From assembly GCA_013288465.1 (NCBI GenBank), contig JABDBT010000055.1, forward strand, positions 1 through 16,507: a stretch of 16,507 nucleotides of DNA. Direction: 5' to 3'. Each line of letters starts with the position of its first letter. The first letter of the stretch is position 1. Positions 1 through 7,504 of the stretch are shown piece by piece. The notes under the pieces are model-generated. The model was not told the origin of the DNA. It worked only from the letters and a program-made list of their open reading frames with translations, and did not search any database. A program made the translations under genes and the position numbers. Source of the stretch: Bacteroidota bacterium (GTDB lineage Bacteria > Bacteroidota > Bacteroidia > Sphingobacteriales > Sphingobacteriaceae).

Positions 1-56
1 CTGATTTTTTTTGCCCATTGGTGGTTTGTTGAAAGTACATTTAATTTGAAAAGCGC

Positions 57-1028
57 ATGGAGAAGGAAACCGAACTATTACTCAAAGAAAACAAAGACCG
101 CTTTGTTATTCTCCCTATTAAGTACCCCGCCATTTGGGAGATGTACAAAAAGTGTGAAGCCAGCTTTTGGACGGCCGAGGAGATAGATCTTTCGGACGAC
201 ATGAAGCATTGGGAAAACATGAATGATGGCGAGCGTCATTTTATATCGCATATACTGGCATTTTTCGCGGCAAGCGATGGCATAGTGAACGAGAACCTGG
301 CCGTAAATTTTATGAGCGAGGTGCAGTTACCCGAGGCAAGATGTTTTTACGGTTTCCAGATCATGATGGAGAATATCCACTCAGAAACGTACGCTTTATT
401 AATTGACACATATATAAAGGACCCTGCCGAAAAGGACCGTTTGTTCCATGCTATTGAAACGGTGCCATGCGTAGGCAAAAAGGCACAATGGGCTTTACGC
501 TGGATAAACAATGGCAGCTTTGCCGAGCGCCTGATAGCTTTTGCAGCGGTGGAAGGTATTTTCTTTTCGGGTAGCTTTTGCTCCCTTTTTTGGTTAAAAA
601 AACGCGGGTTAATGCCGGGTTTAACCTTTAGTAACGAGTTAATATCGCGCGATGAAGGTATGCACTGCGAATTTGCCTGCCTGCTGTACCGTATGCTGGA
701 TAAAAAGCTGTCTAAAAAGGCAGCAACCGCCATTATTACCGACGCTGTTGAAATTGAAAAAGAATTTATCAGCGATGCACTTCCGGTTAGTTTAATAGGC
801 ATGAATGCCAAGCTGATGAGCCAATACATTGAGTTTGTGGCCGACAGGTGGCTGGGCGAATTAGGCTATGATAAAGTTTATAACGTTAGCAATCCTTTCG
901 ACTTTATGGAAATGATATCCCTGCAAGGCAAAACCAATTTCTTTGAAAAAAGGGTTGGTGACTACCAAAAAAGCGGGGTATTAAATACGCAGGAAAGCAA
1001 ATCGTTTTCATTAGATGAGGACTTTTAG
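57..1028 (+). CDS. nrdB: Ribonucleoside-diphosphate reductase, class Ia beta (radical) subunit
   Basis: The small R2 subunit makes and holds the tyrosyl radical that starts reduction of ribonucleoside diphosphates to deoxyribonucleotides in the cytoplasm, as a complex with NrdA. All diiron ligands are visible with the same spacing as the E. coli enzyme: D74, E105, H108, E166, E200 and H203. The radical tyrosine is Y112, four residues after H108, so this is a Tyr-radical class I enzyme and not a Phe-type class Ic. The acidic, aromatic C-terminal tail ending in SLDEDF is the part that docks into NrdA in this family. The length (323 aa) is normal and the ATG start has no clear Shine-Dalgarno, as is usual in Bacteroidota. 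nrdA follows after 149 nt on the same strand, probably in one operon. A TACATTTA stretch at 36-43 might be part of the promoter, but the window starts too close to judge. Confidence 0.97.
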   Translation: MEKETELLLKENKDRFVILPIKYPAIWEMYKKCEASFWTAEEIDLSDDMKHWENMNDGERHFISHILAFFAASDGIVNENLAVNFMSEVQLPEARCFYGFQIMMENIHSETYALLIDTYIKDPAEKDRLFHAIETVPCVGKKAQWALRWINNGSFAERLIAFAAVEGIFFSGSFCSLFWLKKRGLMPGLTFSNELISRDEGMHCEFACLLYRMLDKKLSKKAATAIITDAVEIEKEFISDALPVSLIGMNAKLMSQYIEFVADRWLGELGYDKVYNVSNPFDFMEMISLQGKTNFFEKRVGDYQKSGVLNTQESKSFSLDEDF

Positions 1029-1061
1029 ATAAAAGATTAGCGGTTGAAGATTAAAGATTAG
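1027..1061 (+). repeat. Heptamer array, unit AGATTAR, between nrdB and nrdA
   Basis: Five consecutive 7-nt units in exact register. Four match AGATTAR at six or seven positions (starting at 1027, 1034, 1048, 1055); the third unit, at 1041, has diverged to CGGTTGA. The array begins inside the TAG stop codon of nrdB. The remainder of the 149-nt nrdB-nrdA gap (1062-1177) is AT-rich and shows no gene or clear terminator. Confidence 0.6.
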
Positions 1062-1177
1062 TTGTAAACCTTTAATCCCGCAAACCAAGGTTCAGACAAA
1101 ATAATAATAAATTAAAACCACCGGCTAAAGTTGCACTACTTGATACCGGTTATTAAATACCCTTAATACCAAATAAT

Positions 1178-3556
1178 ATGTACGTAGTAAAAAGAGACGG
1201 AAAACAAGAAACTGTAAAGTTCGACAAGATCACCGCACGCATTGAAAAGCTGTGCTACGGTTTAAACCCAGCATTGGTTGATGCTATTGATGTGGCCAAA
1301 AAGGTTATTGAAGGTTTGTTTGATGGGGTCACGACGTCTGAGCTGGATAACCTGGCTGCCGAAACTGCTGCATCATTAACCACCAAGCACCCTGATTATG
1401 CTTTGCTGGCTTCGCGTATCGCCGTTTCTAACCTGCATAAAAATACCATCAAGTCGTTTTCTGAAACGATGAAGTTACTATACAATTATATCGACCCTAA
1501 AACAGGTAAAAACGCCTCTTTATTGGCCGACGATGTTTGGGATATAATTGAAAAAAATGCCGAGATACTCGACAGCAGTATCATTTATGACCGCGACTTT
1601 GGCTTTGACTACTTCGGCTTTAAAACACTCGAAAAATCATACCTTTTAAAACTGGATGGTAAAATAGCCGAGCGCCCGCAGCATTTGTTTATGCGCGTGT
1701 CTGTTGGTATCCATAAAGAAGATATTGACAGCGCCATTAAAACTTATAATTTAATGAGCGAGCGCTGGTTTACCCACGCTACGCCTACCCTGTTCAACTC
1801 GGGCACACCAAAACCGCAAATGTCATCATGCTTTTTGCTAACTATGAAGGATGACAGCATTGAAGGCATCTATGATACGTTAAAACAAACGGCTAAAATT
1901 TCGCAAAGTGCTGGTGGTATTGGTTTAAGCATCCATAATGTAAGGGCTACAGGTTCATATATCAGCGGTACAAACGGCACCAGCAATGGCATTATCCCTA
2001 TGCTGCGCGTATTTAATGATACCGCCCGTTATGTTGACCAGGGCGGCGGTAAACGCAAAGGCGCCTTCGCTATTTATTTAGAGCCATGGCACGCGGATAT
2101 ATTTGAATTTTTAGACCTCCGCAAAAATCACGGTAAGGAAGAAATGCGCGCCCGCGACCTGTTTTATGCCCTTTGGGTATCTGACCTGTTTATGCAGCGT
2201 GTAGAAGCAAACGGTGACTGGAGCCTGTTCTGCCCACATGAAGCACCGGGATTGGCTGATTGCTGGGGAAAAGAATTTGAGGCGTTATATACCAAATACG
2301 AACAGGAGGGCCGCGCCCGCAAAGTGGTAAAAGCACAGGAATTATGGTTCGCGGTACTGGATGCCCAGGTAGAAACCGGCACACCTTACTTACTGTATAA
2401 AGATGCTGCCAACGGAAAATCGAACCAGCAAAATTTAGGTACCATTAAAAGTTCAAACTTATGTACCGAGATCATTGAATACACCTCGAAAGATGAAATA
2501 GCCGTTTGTAACCTGGCCTCATTGGCATTGCCGCGTTATGTAATAAACGGTGCTTTTGACCATGATAAATTATACGAGGTTACTTACCAGGTTGCATTGA
2601 ATTTGAACAAGGTTATTGACCAAAACTATTACCCGGTTGAAGAGGCGCGAAACTCCAACATGCGCCACCGTCCTATCGGCTTAGGTGTACAGGGACTGGC
2701 CGATGCCTTTATCCTGTTGCGCTTACCTTTTGAAAGCAAAGAGGCCAAGAAATTGAACAAAGAGATATTTGAAACCATCTACTTTGCTGCCATGACCGCT
2801 TCAAAAGATATGGCGATAAAAGAAGGCCCTTATGAAACATTTAAAGGGTCGCCATTATCAAAAGGGCAGTTCCAATTTGATCTTTGGAAGGTAAAACCGG
2901 ATAGCGGCCGTTGGGATTGGGAAAACCTGCGTTTAGATGTAATGAACCACGGTGTGCGTAACTCTTTATTGGTTGCGCCAATGCCTACAGCTTCTACTTC
3001 GCAAATATTAGGTAACAACGAATGTTTTGAGCCTTATACCTCAAACATTTACACCCGCAGGGTATTAAGCGGCGAGTTTATCATTGTGAACAAACACCTG
3101 TTACGTGATTTAGTAAACCGCGGTATGTGGGATAATAACATGAAGGATAAGATCATCACTGCCAATGGCTCAATACAGGATATCGCTGAAATCCCGAAAG
3201 AATTAAAAGATCTGTACAAAACCGTTTGGGAGATCAAAATGCGCGACATTATAGACATGGCTGCCGACCGTGGCGCTTATATCTGCCAGTCGCAATCATT
3301 AAACTTGTTTATCAACTCGCCAAATGCTTCTAAACTAACCTCCATGCATTTCTACGCCTGGAAGAAAGGCTTAAAAACCGGCATGTACTACCTGCGTACA
3401 CAAGCAGCATCACAAGCGGTTAAGTTTACAGTTGAGAACCAGGGCGGTAAAAACATGGACGCAGTAATACCTGAAATAGTAAGCCAGGTAGCCGACGAAA
3501 TACCAGCCGGCCCAACTTGCTCAATGGAAGAAGGCTGCGTTACTTGTTCTGCGTAA
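1178..3556 (+). CDS. nrdA: Ribonucleoside-diphosphate reductase, class Ia alpha (catalytic) subunit
   Basis: The large R1 subunit reduces NDPs to dNDPs using a radical delivered from NrdB. Residues 1 to about 90 form an ATP-cone, the allosteric domain that senses ATP/dATP and sets overall activity. The barrel follows with the redox pair C218 (in SSC) and C444 (in AVCNLAS), and the active-site set N427, C429 and E431 (in NLCTEI), C429 being the expected thiyl-radical site. Y737-Y738 (GMYYLRT) form the radical transfer path. The C-terminal CVTC (C787, C790) is the pair that exchanges with thioredoxin or glutaredoxin. All key residues are present and the 792-aa length is typical of an ATP-cone-bearing NrdA. 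It lies 149 nt after nrdB on the same strand. A hairpin with a T-run follows the gene. Confidence 0.98.
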   Translation: MYVVKRDGKQETVKFDKITARIEKLCYGLNPALVDAIDVAKKVIEGLFDGVTTSELDNLAAETAASLTTKHPDYALLASRIAVSNLHKNTIKSFSETMKLLYNYIDPKTGKNASLLADDVWDIIEKNAEILDSSIIYDRDFGFDYFGFKTLEKSYLLKLDGKIAERPQHLFMRVSVGIHKEDIDSAIKTYNLMSERWFTHATPTLFNSGTPKPQMSSCFLLTMKDDSIEGIYDTLKQTAKISQSAGGIGLSIHNVRATGSYISGTNGTSNGIIPMLRVFNDTARYVDQGGGKRKGAFAIYLEPWHADIFEFLDLRKNHGKEEMRARDLFYALWVSDLFMQRVEANGDWSLFCPHEAPGLADCWGKEFEALYTKYEQEGRARKVVKAQELWFAVLDAQVETGTPYLLYKDAANGKSNQQNLGTIKSSNLCTEIIEYTSKDEIAVCNLASLALPRYVINGAFDHDKLYEVTYQVALNLNKVIDQNYYPVEEARNSNMRHRPIGLGVQGLADAFILLRLPFESKEAKKLNKEIFETIYFAAMTASKDMAIKEGPYETFKGSPLSKGQFQFDLWKVKPDSGRWDWENLRLDVMNHGVRNSLLVAPMPTASTSQILGNNECFEPYTSNIYTRRVLSGEFIIVNKHLLRDLVNRGMWDNNMKDKIITANGSIQDIAEIPKELKDLYKTVWEIKMRDIIDMAADRGAYICQSQSLNLFINSPNASKLTSMHFYAWKKGLKTGMYYLRTQAASQAVKFTVENQGGKNMDAVIPEIVSQVADEIPAGPTCSMEEGCVTCSA

Positions 3557-3564
3557 GCAGAACA

Positions 3565-3592
3565 GTCCATAGTTAATGGACGATAGACCATA
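3565..3592 (-). repeat. Heptamer array (unit GACCATA on +), inverted partner of 3663-3690
   Basis: Four 7-nt units starting at 3565, 3572, 3579 and 3586, consensus GACCATA with one to three changes in each. Read on the minus strand the unit is TATGGTC-like, the same motif as the array at 3663-3690 but in the opposite orientation. It begins 9 nt after the nrdA stop codon. Confidence 0.55.
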
Positions 3593-3630
3593 GTTGTTGT
3601 TATTCAATTGACAGCTGCTATGGTCTTTTT
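3586..3630 (+). terminator. Probable intrinsic terminator of nrdA
   Basis: GACCATAG at 3586-3593 is perfectly complementary to CTATGGTC at 3618-3625, and the right arm runs straight into five T (3626-3630). The 24-nt loop is long for a terminator but contains two small palindromes (CAATTG and CAGCTG). The left arm doubles as the last unit of the heptamer array. Confidence 0.55.
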
Positions 3631-3662
3631 GCATTATATTTGTTTAGCGGGTATTTAACCTT

Positions 3663-3690
3663 ACTATGGACTATCGACCATGGACCATCG
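3663..3690 (+). repeat. Heptamer array, unit ACYATSG
   Basis: Four exact-register 7-nt units, two ACTATSG and two ACCATSG, starting at 3663, 3670, 3677 and 3684. The array ends 6 nt before the ATG of the CWC gene and is inverted relative to the array at 3565-3592, so the two bracket the terminator. Confidence 0.6.
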
Positions 3691-3696
3691 ACTAAA

Positions 3697-3903
3697 ATGA
3701 CCAAACACGAACTCATCTCCTGCGAACGTTGCGGCAAACGCATTGAATGTAAAGCTAATTCTTACACCAAATGCCAGTGCAGCGTTGTGCAGTTAAATTT
3801 GAATGAGGTGCAATACATAAGCGAGAACTATGAAGGTTGTATGTGTGCTGAGTGTTTGCTGGCTTTACAACAAGAATATAGGGATATGGCGGGGATAGTT
3901 TAA
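3697..3903 (+). CDS. Small cysteine-rich CWC family protein
   Basis: A 68-aa cytosolic protein with eight cysteines: C9, C12, C18, C26, C28, C48, C50 and C53, arranged as CxxC, single, CxC, CxCxxC. This spacing, together with the NYEGCxCxxCL ending, is recognisable as the Cys-rich CWC family found across many bacteria. The cysteines suggest zinc binding, but no biochemical role is known to me. The ATG at 3697 is chosen over an in-frame TTG at 3640 because everything between is heptamer repeat and the family begins near this Met. The next gene starts 5 nt after its stop on the same strand, so the two are probably co-transcribed. Confidence 0.85.
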   Translation: MTKHELISCERCGKRIECKANSYTKCQCSVVQLNLNEVQYISENYEGCMCAECLLALQQEYRDMAGIV

Positions 3904-3908
3904 TTGAT

Positions 3909-4310
3909 ATGCAAGGTTTTTTTATAGAAGTTCCCTGCGAATTGGACTCCAACTATTCGTTGATAATTGAGGATGATGGCCGTGTTGCTTATGCTTATTT
4001 AATGGAGTATGGAGATATTATAGGCGATGTATGGCTTTATAATCACCAGGAGGCAATGAAACAGGCAGATTGGAACAATCAACAAATGCCGTGGTTAAAC
4101 CCCACAGAATATCTAAAAAATGAGGCTTCGATAGCTCCTATTACAAATAAAAACGAAGTAAGGTGCGAATGGAATGAATCACTTACCGACGGGTTGATAG
4201 AAGTCAGCATAACCTTGCGCGGAAAATTTATCGCTCATATCTTATCGGGATCAAAACCCGGGTGGTCAACCTTAGTAATTAAAGATGGGCCATTGGCGCA
4301 GGTTTATTAG
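3909..4310 (+). CDS. Hypothetical protein, 133 aa
   Basis: I do not recognise a named family. The protein has no signal peptide, membrane segment or cysteine-metal motif; a single cysteine at residue 10 and another near residue 95 are seen. The N-terminal part (EVPCELDSNYSLIIEDDGRVAYAYL, here only described as a beta-rich stretch with DDGRVAYAYL) and a WLYN motif near residue 43 suggest a small globular beta-rich domain. It starts 5 nt after the CWC gene on the same strand and ends 20 nt before the convergent nuclease fragment, so it probably shares the CWC gene's transcript. The ATG has no obvious ribosome binding site. Codon use looks like that of a genuine gene. Confidence 0.7.
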   Translation: MQGFFIEVPCELDSNYSLIIEDDGRVAYAYLMEYGDIIGDVWLYNHQEAMKQADWNNQQMPWLNPTEYLKNEASIAPITNKNEVRCEWNESLTDGLIEVSITLRGKFIAHILSGSKPGWSTLVIKDGPLAQVY

Positions 4311-4330
4311 TAATGGTGGGGTTTGCGATA

Positions 4331-5014
4331 CTAATCTTTCAAAAGATTAAATCGTAGTTTTTCGTTTTCTATTTCATCAATCAGCTCTTGTTCGGTAGGT
4401 AGATAAGGCATATATTTTGTGGCGAACAGTTGTGGGGTATCGTTCATTATCGAATATTTTACTACAGTTTCGCTTTTTTCAGTACACAAAATTATACCAA
4501 TAGTTGGCAAATCGCCTTCGGGCTTCTTTAAGTCATCAAACAGTCGGCGATACATATCCATTTGCCCAATATCCTGGTGGGTAAGTTTTCCGATTTTTAA
4601 ATCAAAAAGAACAAAACATTTTAAGATATAATTGTAAAAAACCAAATCGACATAAAAATGCTCCGTTTCAGTACTTATACGGTACTGCCTGCCAACAAAC
4701 GAAAAGCCTTTACCTAATTCCATTAAAAACTTTTGTAGGTTTTCAATGAGGGTTGTTTCTACTTTTTGCTCTGAAAAACTATTTGGCTCGGGTATATTTA
4801 AAAACTCGAAAACATAGGGGTCTTTAATAAAATAACGGATATCGGGGGTCTGACTATCTTTTGCCAGAGCTATTTCGGGTGTTGTATTTTGTGTAGAAAG
4901 TAACCGTTGATAGTAAAGAGTATTTATATTCCTTTCAAGGGCCCTCACACTCCATTGTTGTTCGGCGGCTTCTTTCAAATAATACAATCTTGCTTTTGAG
5001 TCATCAATACGCAT
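4331..5014 (-). CDS. PD-(D/E)XK nuclease domain of YhcG/DUF1016 family (C-terminal fragment)
   Basis: This 227-aa frame carries the catalytic part of a YhcG-type protein. The start MRIDDSKARLYYLKEAAEQQ is the family's mid-protein segment that normally follows an LSWSHYRLL-like motif, so this ATG is internal and the frame is a fragment. The nuclease core is visible as D123 (YVDLVFYN) and D138-x-K140 (FDLKIGK), followed by the helix THQDIGQMDMYRR, matching the PD-(D/E)XK pattern of this family. YhcG-like genes are widespread accessory genes, often near restriction-modification loci; none is visible here. A TC dinucleotide separates it from the stop of the upstream fragment. Whether the fragment is translated on its own is unknown; without the N-terminal domain, function is doubtful. 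Confidence 0.85.
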   Translation of the reverse strand: MRIDDSKARLYYLKEAAEQQWSVRALERNINTLYYQRLLSTQNTTPEIALAKDSQTPDIRYFIKDPYVFEFLNIPEPNSFSEQKVETTLIENLQKFLMELGKGFSFVGRQYRISTETEHFYVDLVFYNYILKCFVLFDLKIGKLTHQDIGQMDMYRRLFDDLKKPEGDLPTIGIILCTEKSETVVKYSIMNDTPQLFATKYMPYLPTEQELIDEIENEKLRFNLLKD

Positions 5015-5016
5015 GA

Positions 5017-5331
5017 TTACCGGTTATGGCTCCAACTCAAATTTCTACACACTGTGTAGAATATTTCATCCTGAGGATAAATAGTAAAGAATTGCCTCAT
5101 ATTGTACAAGTTGGCATACGAAAACCCCTTACCAAATTCGATTGTTAGGCTTTTCGATAATTCCTTTAAAACCTCCTCGCCGTAGTTTGCCCGTTCTTTT
5201 CCATTTTGTTCTTCTAAAACAATTCTCTTCCCTATTTCCCAATAGGCTTCAACCATTGCCGAATTAATAGCCTGGTATGTTTTCCGCCGTGCCGTTTCGA
5301 GTATTTGTTTTATCTCATGTAAATAATGCAT
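5017..5331 (-). CDS. DUF1016 N-terminal domain of YhcG-like nuclease (N-terminal fragment)
   Basis: This 104-aa frame holds the all-helical N-terminal domain of the family: the segment INSAMVEAYWEIGKRIV near residue 22, then the GKGFSYANLYNMRQFF motif near 68, ending at LSWSHNR. In intact members the reading frame continues directly into the nuclease domain. Here the codon after Arg is TAA, and the downstream part is one frame over. The ATG at 5331 gives a normal N-terminus, slightly short for the family. It is the first gene of a minus-strand pair that faces the plus-strand 133-aa gene. The region is more AT-rich than the neighbouring housekeeping genes, consistent with horizontal acquisition. 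Confidence 0.82.
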   Translation of the reverse strand: MHYLHEIKQILETARRKTYQAINSAMVEAYWEIGKRIVLEEQNGKERANYGEEVLKELSKSLTIEFGKGFSYANLYNMRQFFTIYPQDEIFYTVCRNLSWSHNR

Positions 5332-5398
5332 ATTAATTTTTCTATTTCTTAATAGTATTAATAATGGGGCTTACCTGGCTTAGCTATGTCAACAAGAT

Positions 5399-6352
5399 TC
5401 ACCCCTCTTTCAACACACTATCCACCCAAGCCTTGCCCCAGTTTTCAATTTCTTCGGCGCTCCATAAGGATGGGTAAAAAATACGTTTCTGGAAACGCGG
5501 AGGCAGGTACTTTTGCCAGTTGGTGCCGCCGGTAGCTTTTATTTCTTCGGGTTCTCGGTTTAAGTAGCGCACCGCCGATTTATAATGCGACAGCGGCCAG
5601 TTAACATTTACATTAACATCCAATTGCCGCAGCTCATGCTCCAGTTCGGGGGTAGCTTTTGACGCGGATTTGAATTGATTATATAACGCGTAAAAATTAT
5701 GCCCTGTGCTGGCTTTAGCCAGTTCAATAAATATTTTGGCGTATTTTTTTTCAAACTGTTTTAGGGTTAAGGTTTTTTTGCCGGTTGACAGTTCGGTAGC
5801 GCCAAATTTCCAGTAAAGGTATTCAAACTGGTCTTCAATGGTGGCGTTTTTCAACTCGTCCCGTTTATCTTTCACTACCAAGTTAACCAGGTCGGTGGCA
5901 TAGATCTCGATCATCCGGTATTGCCCCGATTGAAAACCGCTTGCCGGCAGTAATGACATCCTGAAATTTAAAAACTGTTCTTTCTCCATCCCGTCAACCA
6001 TGATCTCAAATGATTGGGTAAGCGCCCCGAAATAGCGGTTAATACGTTTTAACCGCGCTGTAAAAAATGCGGCGGTTAGTGGCTGCGCGGCGGTTATTTG
6101 TTCGCACTCGTGCAGCACCAGTTTAAAATACAGTTCGGTTATCTGGTGGTAGCAAATAAATATCTTCTCATCCGGGAACGGTGTTTTGGGATTTTGCAGG
6201 CTTAACAGCGTATCCAGGTGTATATAATCCCAATAAGTTAAAAAATCGGCATGTAGTAAACCGTCGAGGTATGAGGGCATATCCTGCCCCATGGCTTCAT
6301 ATTTTTCCTGTAAACGGGCCAGGCGTTCTTCAATTTCGGGCGAAAAGTTCAT
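5399..6352 (-). CDS. Tryptophan 2,3-dioxygenase family protein
   Basis: Haem enzyme that opens the indole ring of L-tryptophan to N-formylkynurenine, the first step of kynurenine catabolism. Numbered from an in-frame TTG two codons upstream, motifs that match characterised bacterial TDO are H71 (YHQITELYFKL, distal pocket), R133 in FRMSLLPASGFQSGQYR (substrate carboxylate), H258 in LSHYKSAVRYL (proposed haem ligand) and TGG at 276-278 (the GTGGSSG-like loop). Subtract 2 for the start used here. I prefer the ATG at 6352 (317 aa) because the upstream TTG at 6358 lies inside a TAnnTTTG promoter-like box. The family in Bacteroidota is divergent from animal TDO, so substrate is inferred. No other kynurenine pathway gene is adjacent. 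Confidence 0.85.
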   Translation of the reverse strand: MNFSPEIEERLARLQEKYEAMGQDMPSYLDGLLHADFLTYWDYIHLDTLLSLQNPKTPFPDEKIFICYHQITELYFKLVLHECEQITAAQPLTAAFFTARLKRINRYFGALTQSFEIMVDGMEKEQFLNFRMSLLPASGFQSGQYRMIEIYATDLVNLVVKDKRDELKNATIEDQFEYLYWKFGATELSTGKKTLTLKQFEKKYAKIFIELAKASTGHNFYALYNQFKSASKATPELEHELRQLDVNVNVNWPLSHYKSAVRYLNREPEEIKATGGTNWQKYLPPRFQKRIFYPSLWSAEEIENWGKAWVDSVLKEG

Positions 6353-6355
6353 GGG

Positions 6356-6363
6356 CAAATGTA
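6356..6363 (-). promoter_or_regulatory. Bacteroidota -7-like box (TACATTTG) immediately before the TDO gene
   Basis: TACATTTG on the minus strand matches TAnnTTTG and ends 3 nt before the ATG at 6352. Transcription from it would start at or next to the start codon. No TTTG -33 box is found at the usual distance, so the call rests on the -7 match and position only. Confidence 0.35.
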
Positions 6364-6450
6364 ATAAGATTTGGGAATTATGGGAATATGACTCGTCCTG
6401 AAATAAGGCCCTTGAAATCTATAGCCGTATGTGACCGTTCAATGCTGCCT

Positions 6451-6488
6451 GGCCTTTAAAGGTAACGAATTCGTAACCTTTAAAGGCC
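6451..6488. repeat. 38-bp near-perfect palindrome upstream of the TDO gene
   Basis: Two 19-nt arms meet without a spacer at 6469/6470 and pair at 18 of 19 positions; the only mismatch is A6464/A6475. Each arm contains the smaller palindrome CCTTTAAAGG (6453-6462 and 6477-6486), and the centre is ACGAATTCGT. It lies about 100 nt upstream of the TDO start and about 95 nt beyond the stop of the 261-aa gene. It could be an operator for a multimeric regulator, a cruciform or a transcript hairpin; no T-run follows it. Confidence 0.8.
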
Positions 6489-6502
6489 GGTATTTTTAAT
6501 TG

Positions 6503-6516
6503 TGGCGATTTCGCCA
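6503..6516. repeat. 14-bp palindrome TGGCGA-TT-TCGCCA
   Basis: Two perfect 6-nt arms separated by TT, 14 bp from the large palindrome and in the same 231-nt gap between the TDO gene and the 261-aa gene. The size and symmetry suit a dimeric regulator's operator, or it may form a short hairpin. The rest of the gap (6517-6583) is AT-rich with nothing recognised. Confidence 0.5.
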
Positions 6517-6583
6517 TATTTAAAATCATTAAACACTATTTTAAATTTAACTCAATCCAACTATGTGTATCGAGGTAGAATAA

Positions 6584-7369
6584 TTAGAAGAATAATTTAG
6601 TAACAATTAGACCAATTATAAAAAATATTAGATATAGCAACCAATTTTCCTGCATAATTTGAAAGATGCTTTGTGGGCTTATTCCATATTGTTTAAATAA
6701 GTTGCTATTAGTTTTTAAATCATTTTCGTTTGCCCTAATTATTATATTTTGAATATTATCTACTTTTCTTAAAGTTGATTGGTGGAGTTTAACATACTCA
6801 TGATTTGTAAATGCCAGTGCTTCTTCAGCGCCGGTCAAAAAGTTAGACATGGTTATATTATTTTTTTTACATAAACTCTCGATTCTTGGATGTTGAATAT
6901 AATTTATTCCATATAAATCTACAAGCAAACGACCAATATCAATTTTTAAATTGTCTTGAATATTTGTTGGATTTCCCTCTAATACAGAATATCTATGTGC
7001 TATCGCTTCAAATCCATAGTTAATGTCACGCATGTTCAAATGAATCCAAAAAGATTTTTTATGGCCCTCTACAAATTGATAAAATTCATCTAACATTATT
7101 TTCTCTAACTCATCGTACCTTTCTGATATCATACTAAATGGTACTTTTTTGATTTCAGCGACTTTATGAATGGAAAACGACTTGGTTTGCCCTGTATCAA
7201 AATACTTGACAGCAACAGAAGTTACTCTGGGCGTTCTTCCGTCAGTTATATCATGGAAACTCTCGCAGGAATAGTGTACGATTAAATAATTTGAGGGCTG
7301 TTCGCAGATCTCAGTAATAGTTGCTTTAGCTTTTTTCCTTTTTTTAATTCTGCTTGATGCTTTGCTCAT
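6584..7369 (-). CDS. Unknown protein with C-terminal membrane anchor, 261 aa
   Basis: I cannot assign a named family. The N-terminus is very basic (SRIKKRKKAKA, residues 5-15). Residues about 27-200 look like one globular domain: a beta strand ending in VHYSCESFHD (31-40), an HxNMRD motif (H110, N112, M113, R114, D115), the stretch DIGRLLVDLYG (144-154), then HPRIESLCKKNNI and LTGAEEAxAF. The layout is loosely like a DnaQ/RNase T exonuclease fold with altered acidic residues; this is only an impression. Residues 243-261 are a hydrophobic helix ending the protein, so it is likely tail-anchored with the globular part in the cytoplasm. The gene is clearly AT-richer than its neighbours, stands alone, and is probably an accessory or transferred gene. 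Confidence 0.75.
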   Translation of the reverse strand: MSKASSRIKKRKKAKATITEICEQPSNYLIVHYSCESFHDITDGRTPRVTSVAVKYFDTGQTKSFSIHKVAEIKKVPFSMISERYDELEKIMLDEFYQFVEGHKKSFWIHLNMRDINYGFEAIAHRYSVLEGNPTNIQDNLKIDIGRLLVDLYGINYIQHPRIESLCKKNNITMSNFLTGAEEALAFTNHEYVKLHQSTLRKVDNIQNIIIRANENDLKTNSNLFKQYGISPQSIFQIMQENWLLYLIFFIIGLIVTKLFF

Positions 7370-7400
7370 GTAAAAATTCGTTCATATTATTGTCCTCATT

Positions 7401-7408
7401 CAAATATA
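7401..7408 (-). promoter_or_regulatory. Candidate -7 box (TATATTTG) for the 261-aa gene
   Basis: TATATTTG on the minus strand fits TAnnTTTG and leaves a leader of roughly 25-30 nt before the ATG at 7369. No convincing TTTG -33 element was found. The 135-nt divergent gap also holds TATCTTCA at 7474-7481, a weaker candidate -7 for fabG. Confidence 0.35.
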
Positions 7409-7504
7409 ACATTAATCTATGTACTGCTTATATGATTGAATAATAGCTTCTTCCTCATTTCACCCAAATTCCTTATCTTCACCGCCCGAAATCATATTTA
7501 AATT

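Larger units (their letters stand above)
4331..5331 (-). pseudogene. Frameshifted YhcG/DUF1016 PD-(D/E)XK nuclease gene (whole locus)
   Basis: The two minus-strand frames listed separately below are the front and back parts of one YhcG-type protein. The break is at about 5016-5019: inserting a single T next to the TAA stop restores an R-L-I-M-R-I-D-D junction in the place where the family has an R-L-L-M-R-I-D-D-like sequence. The restored protein would be about 333 aa, close to the usual length. Either a real inactivating deletion or a base-calling error would give this picture. Confidence 0.75.

Noticed and set aside
347..829. Open frame antisense to nrdB
   Set aside because: It overlaps a fully conserved gene, has no recognisable protein features and reflects codon bias on the opposite strand.
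1062..1177. NrdR box or other specific RNR regulator site
   Set aside because: No pair of NrdR-box-like motifs was found in the nrdB-nrdA gap, and the upstream region of nrdB is mostly outside the window.
3640..3696. TTG-start extension of the CWC protein
   Set aside because: The added residues are translated heptamer repeat, and the family starts near the ATG at 3697.
5010..5024. Programmed frameshift in the YhcG-like gene
   Set aside because: There is no slippery heptamer or obvious stimulatory structure at the break, so deletion or sequence error is simpler.
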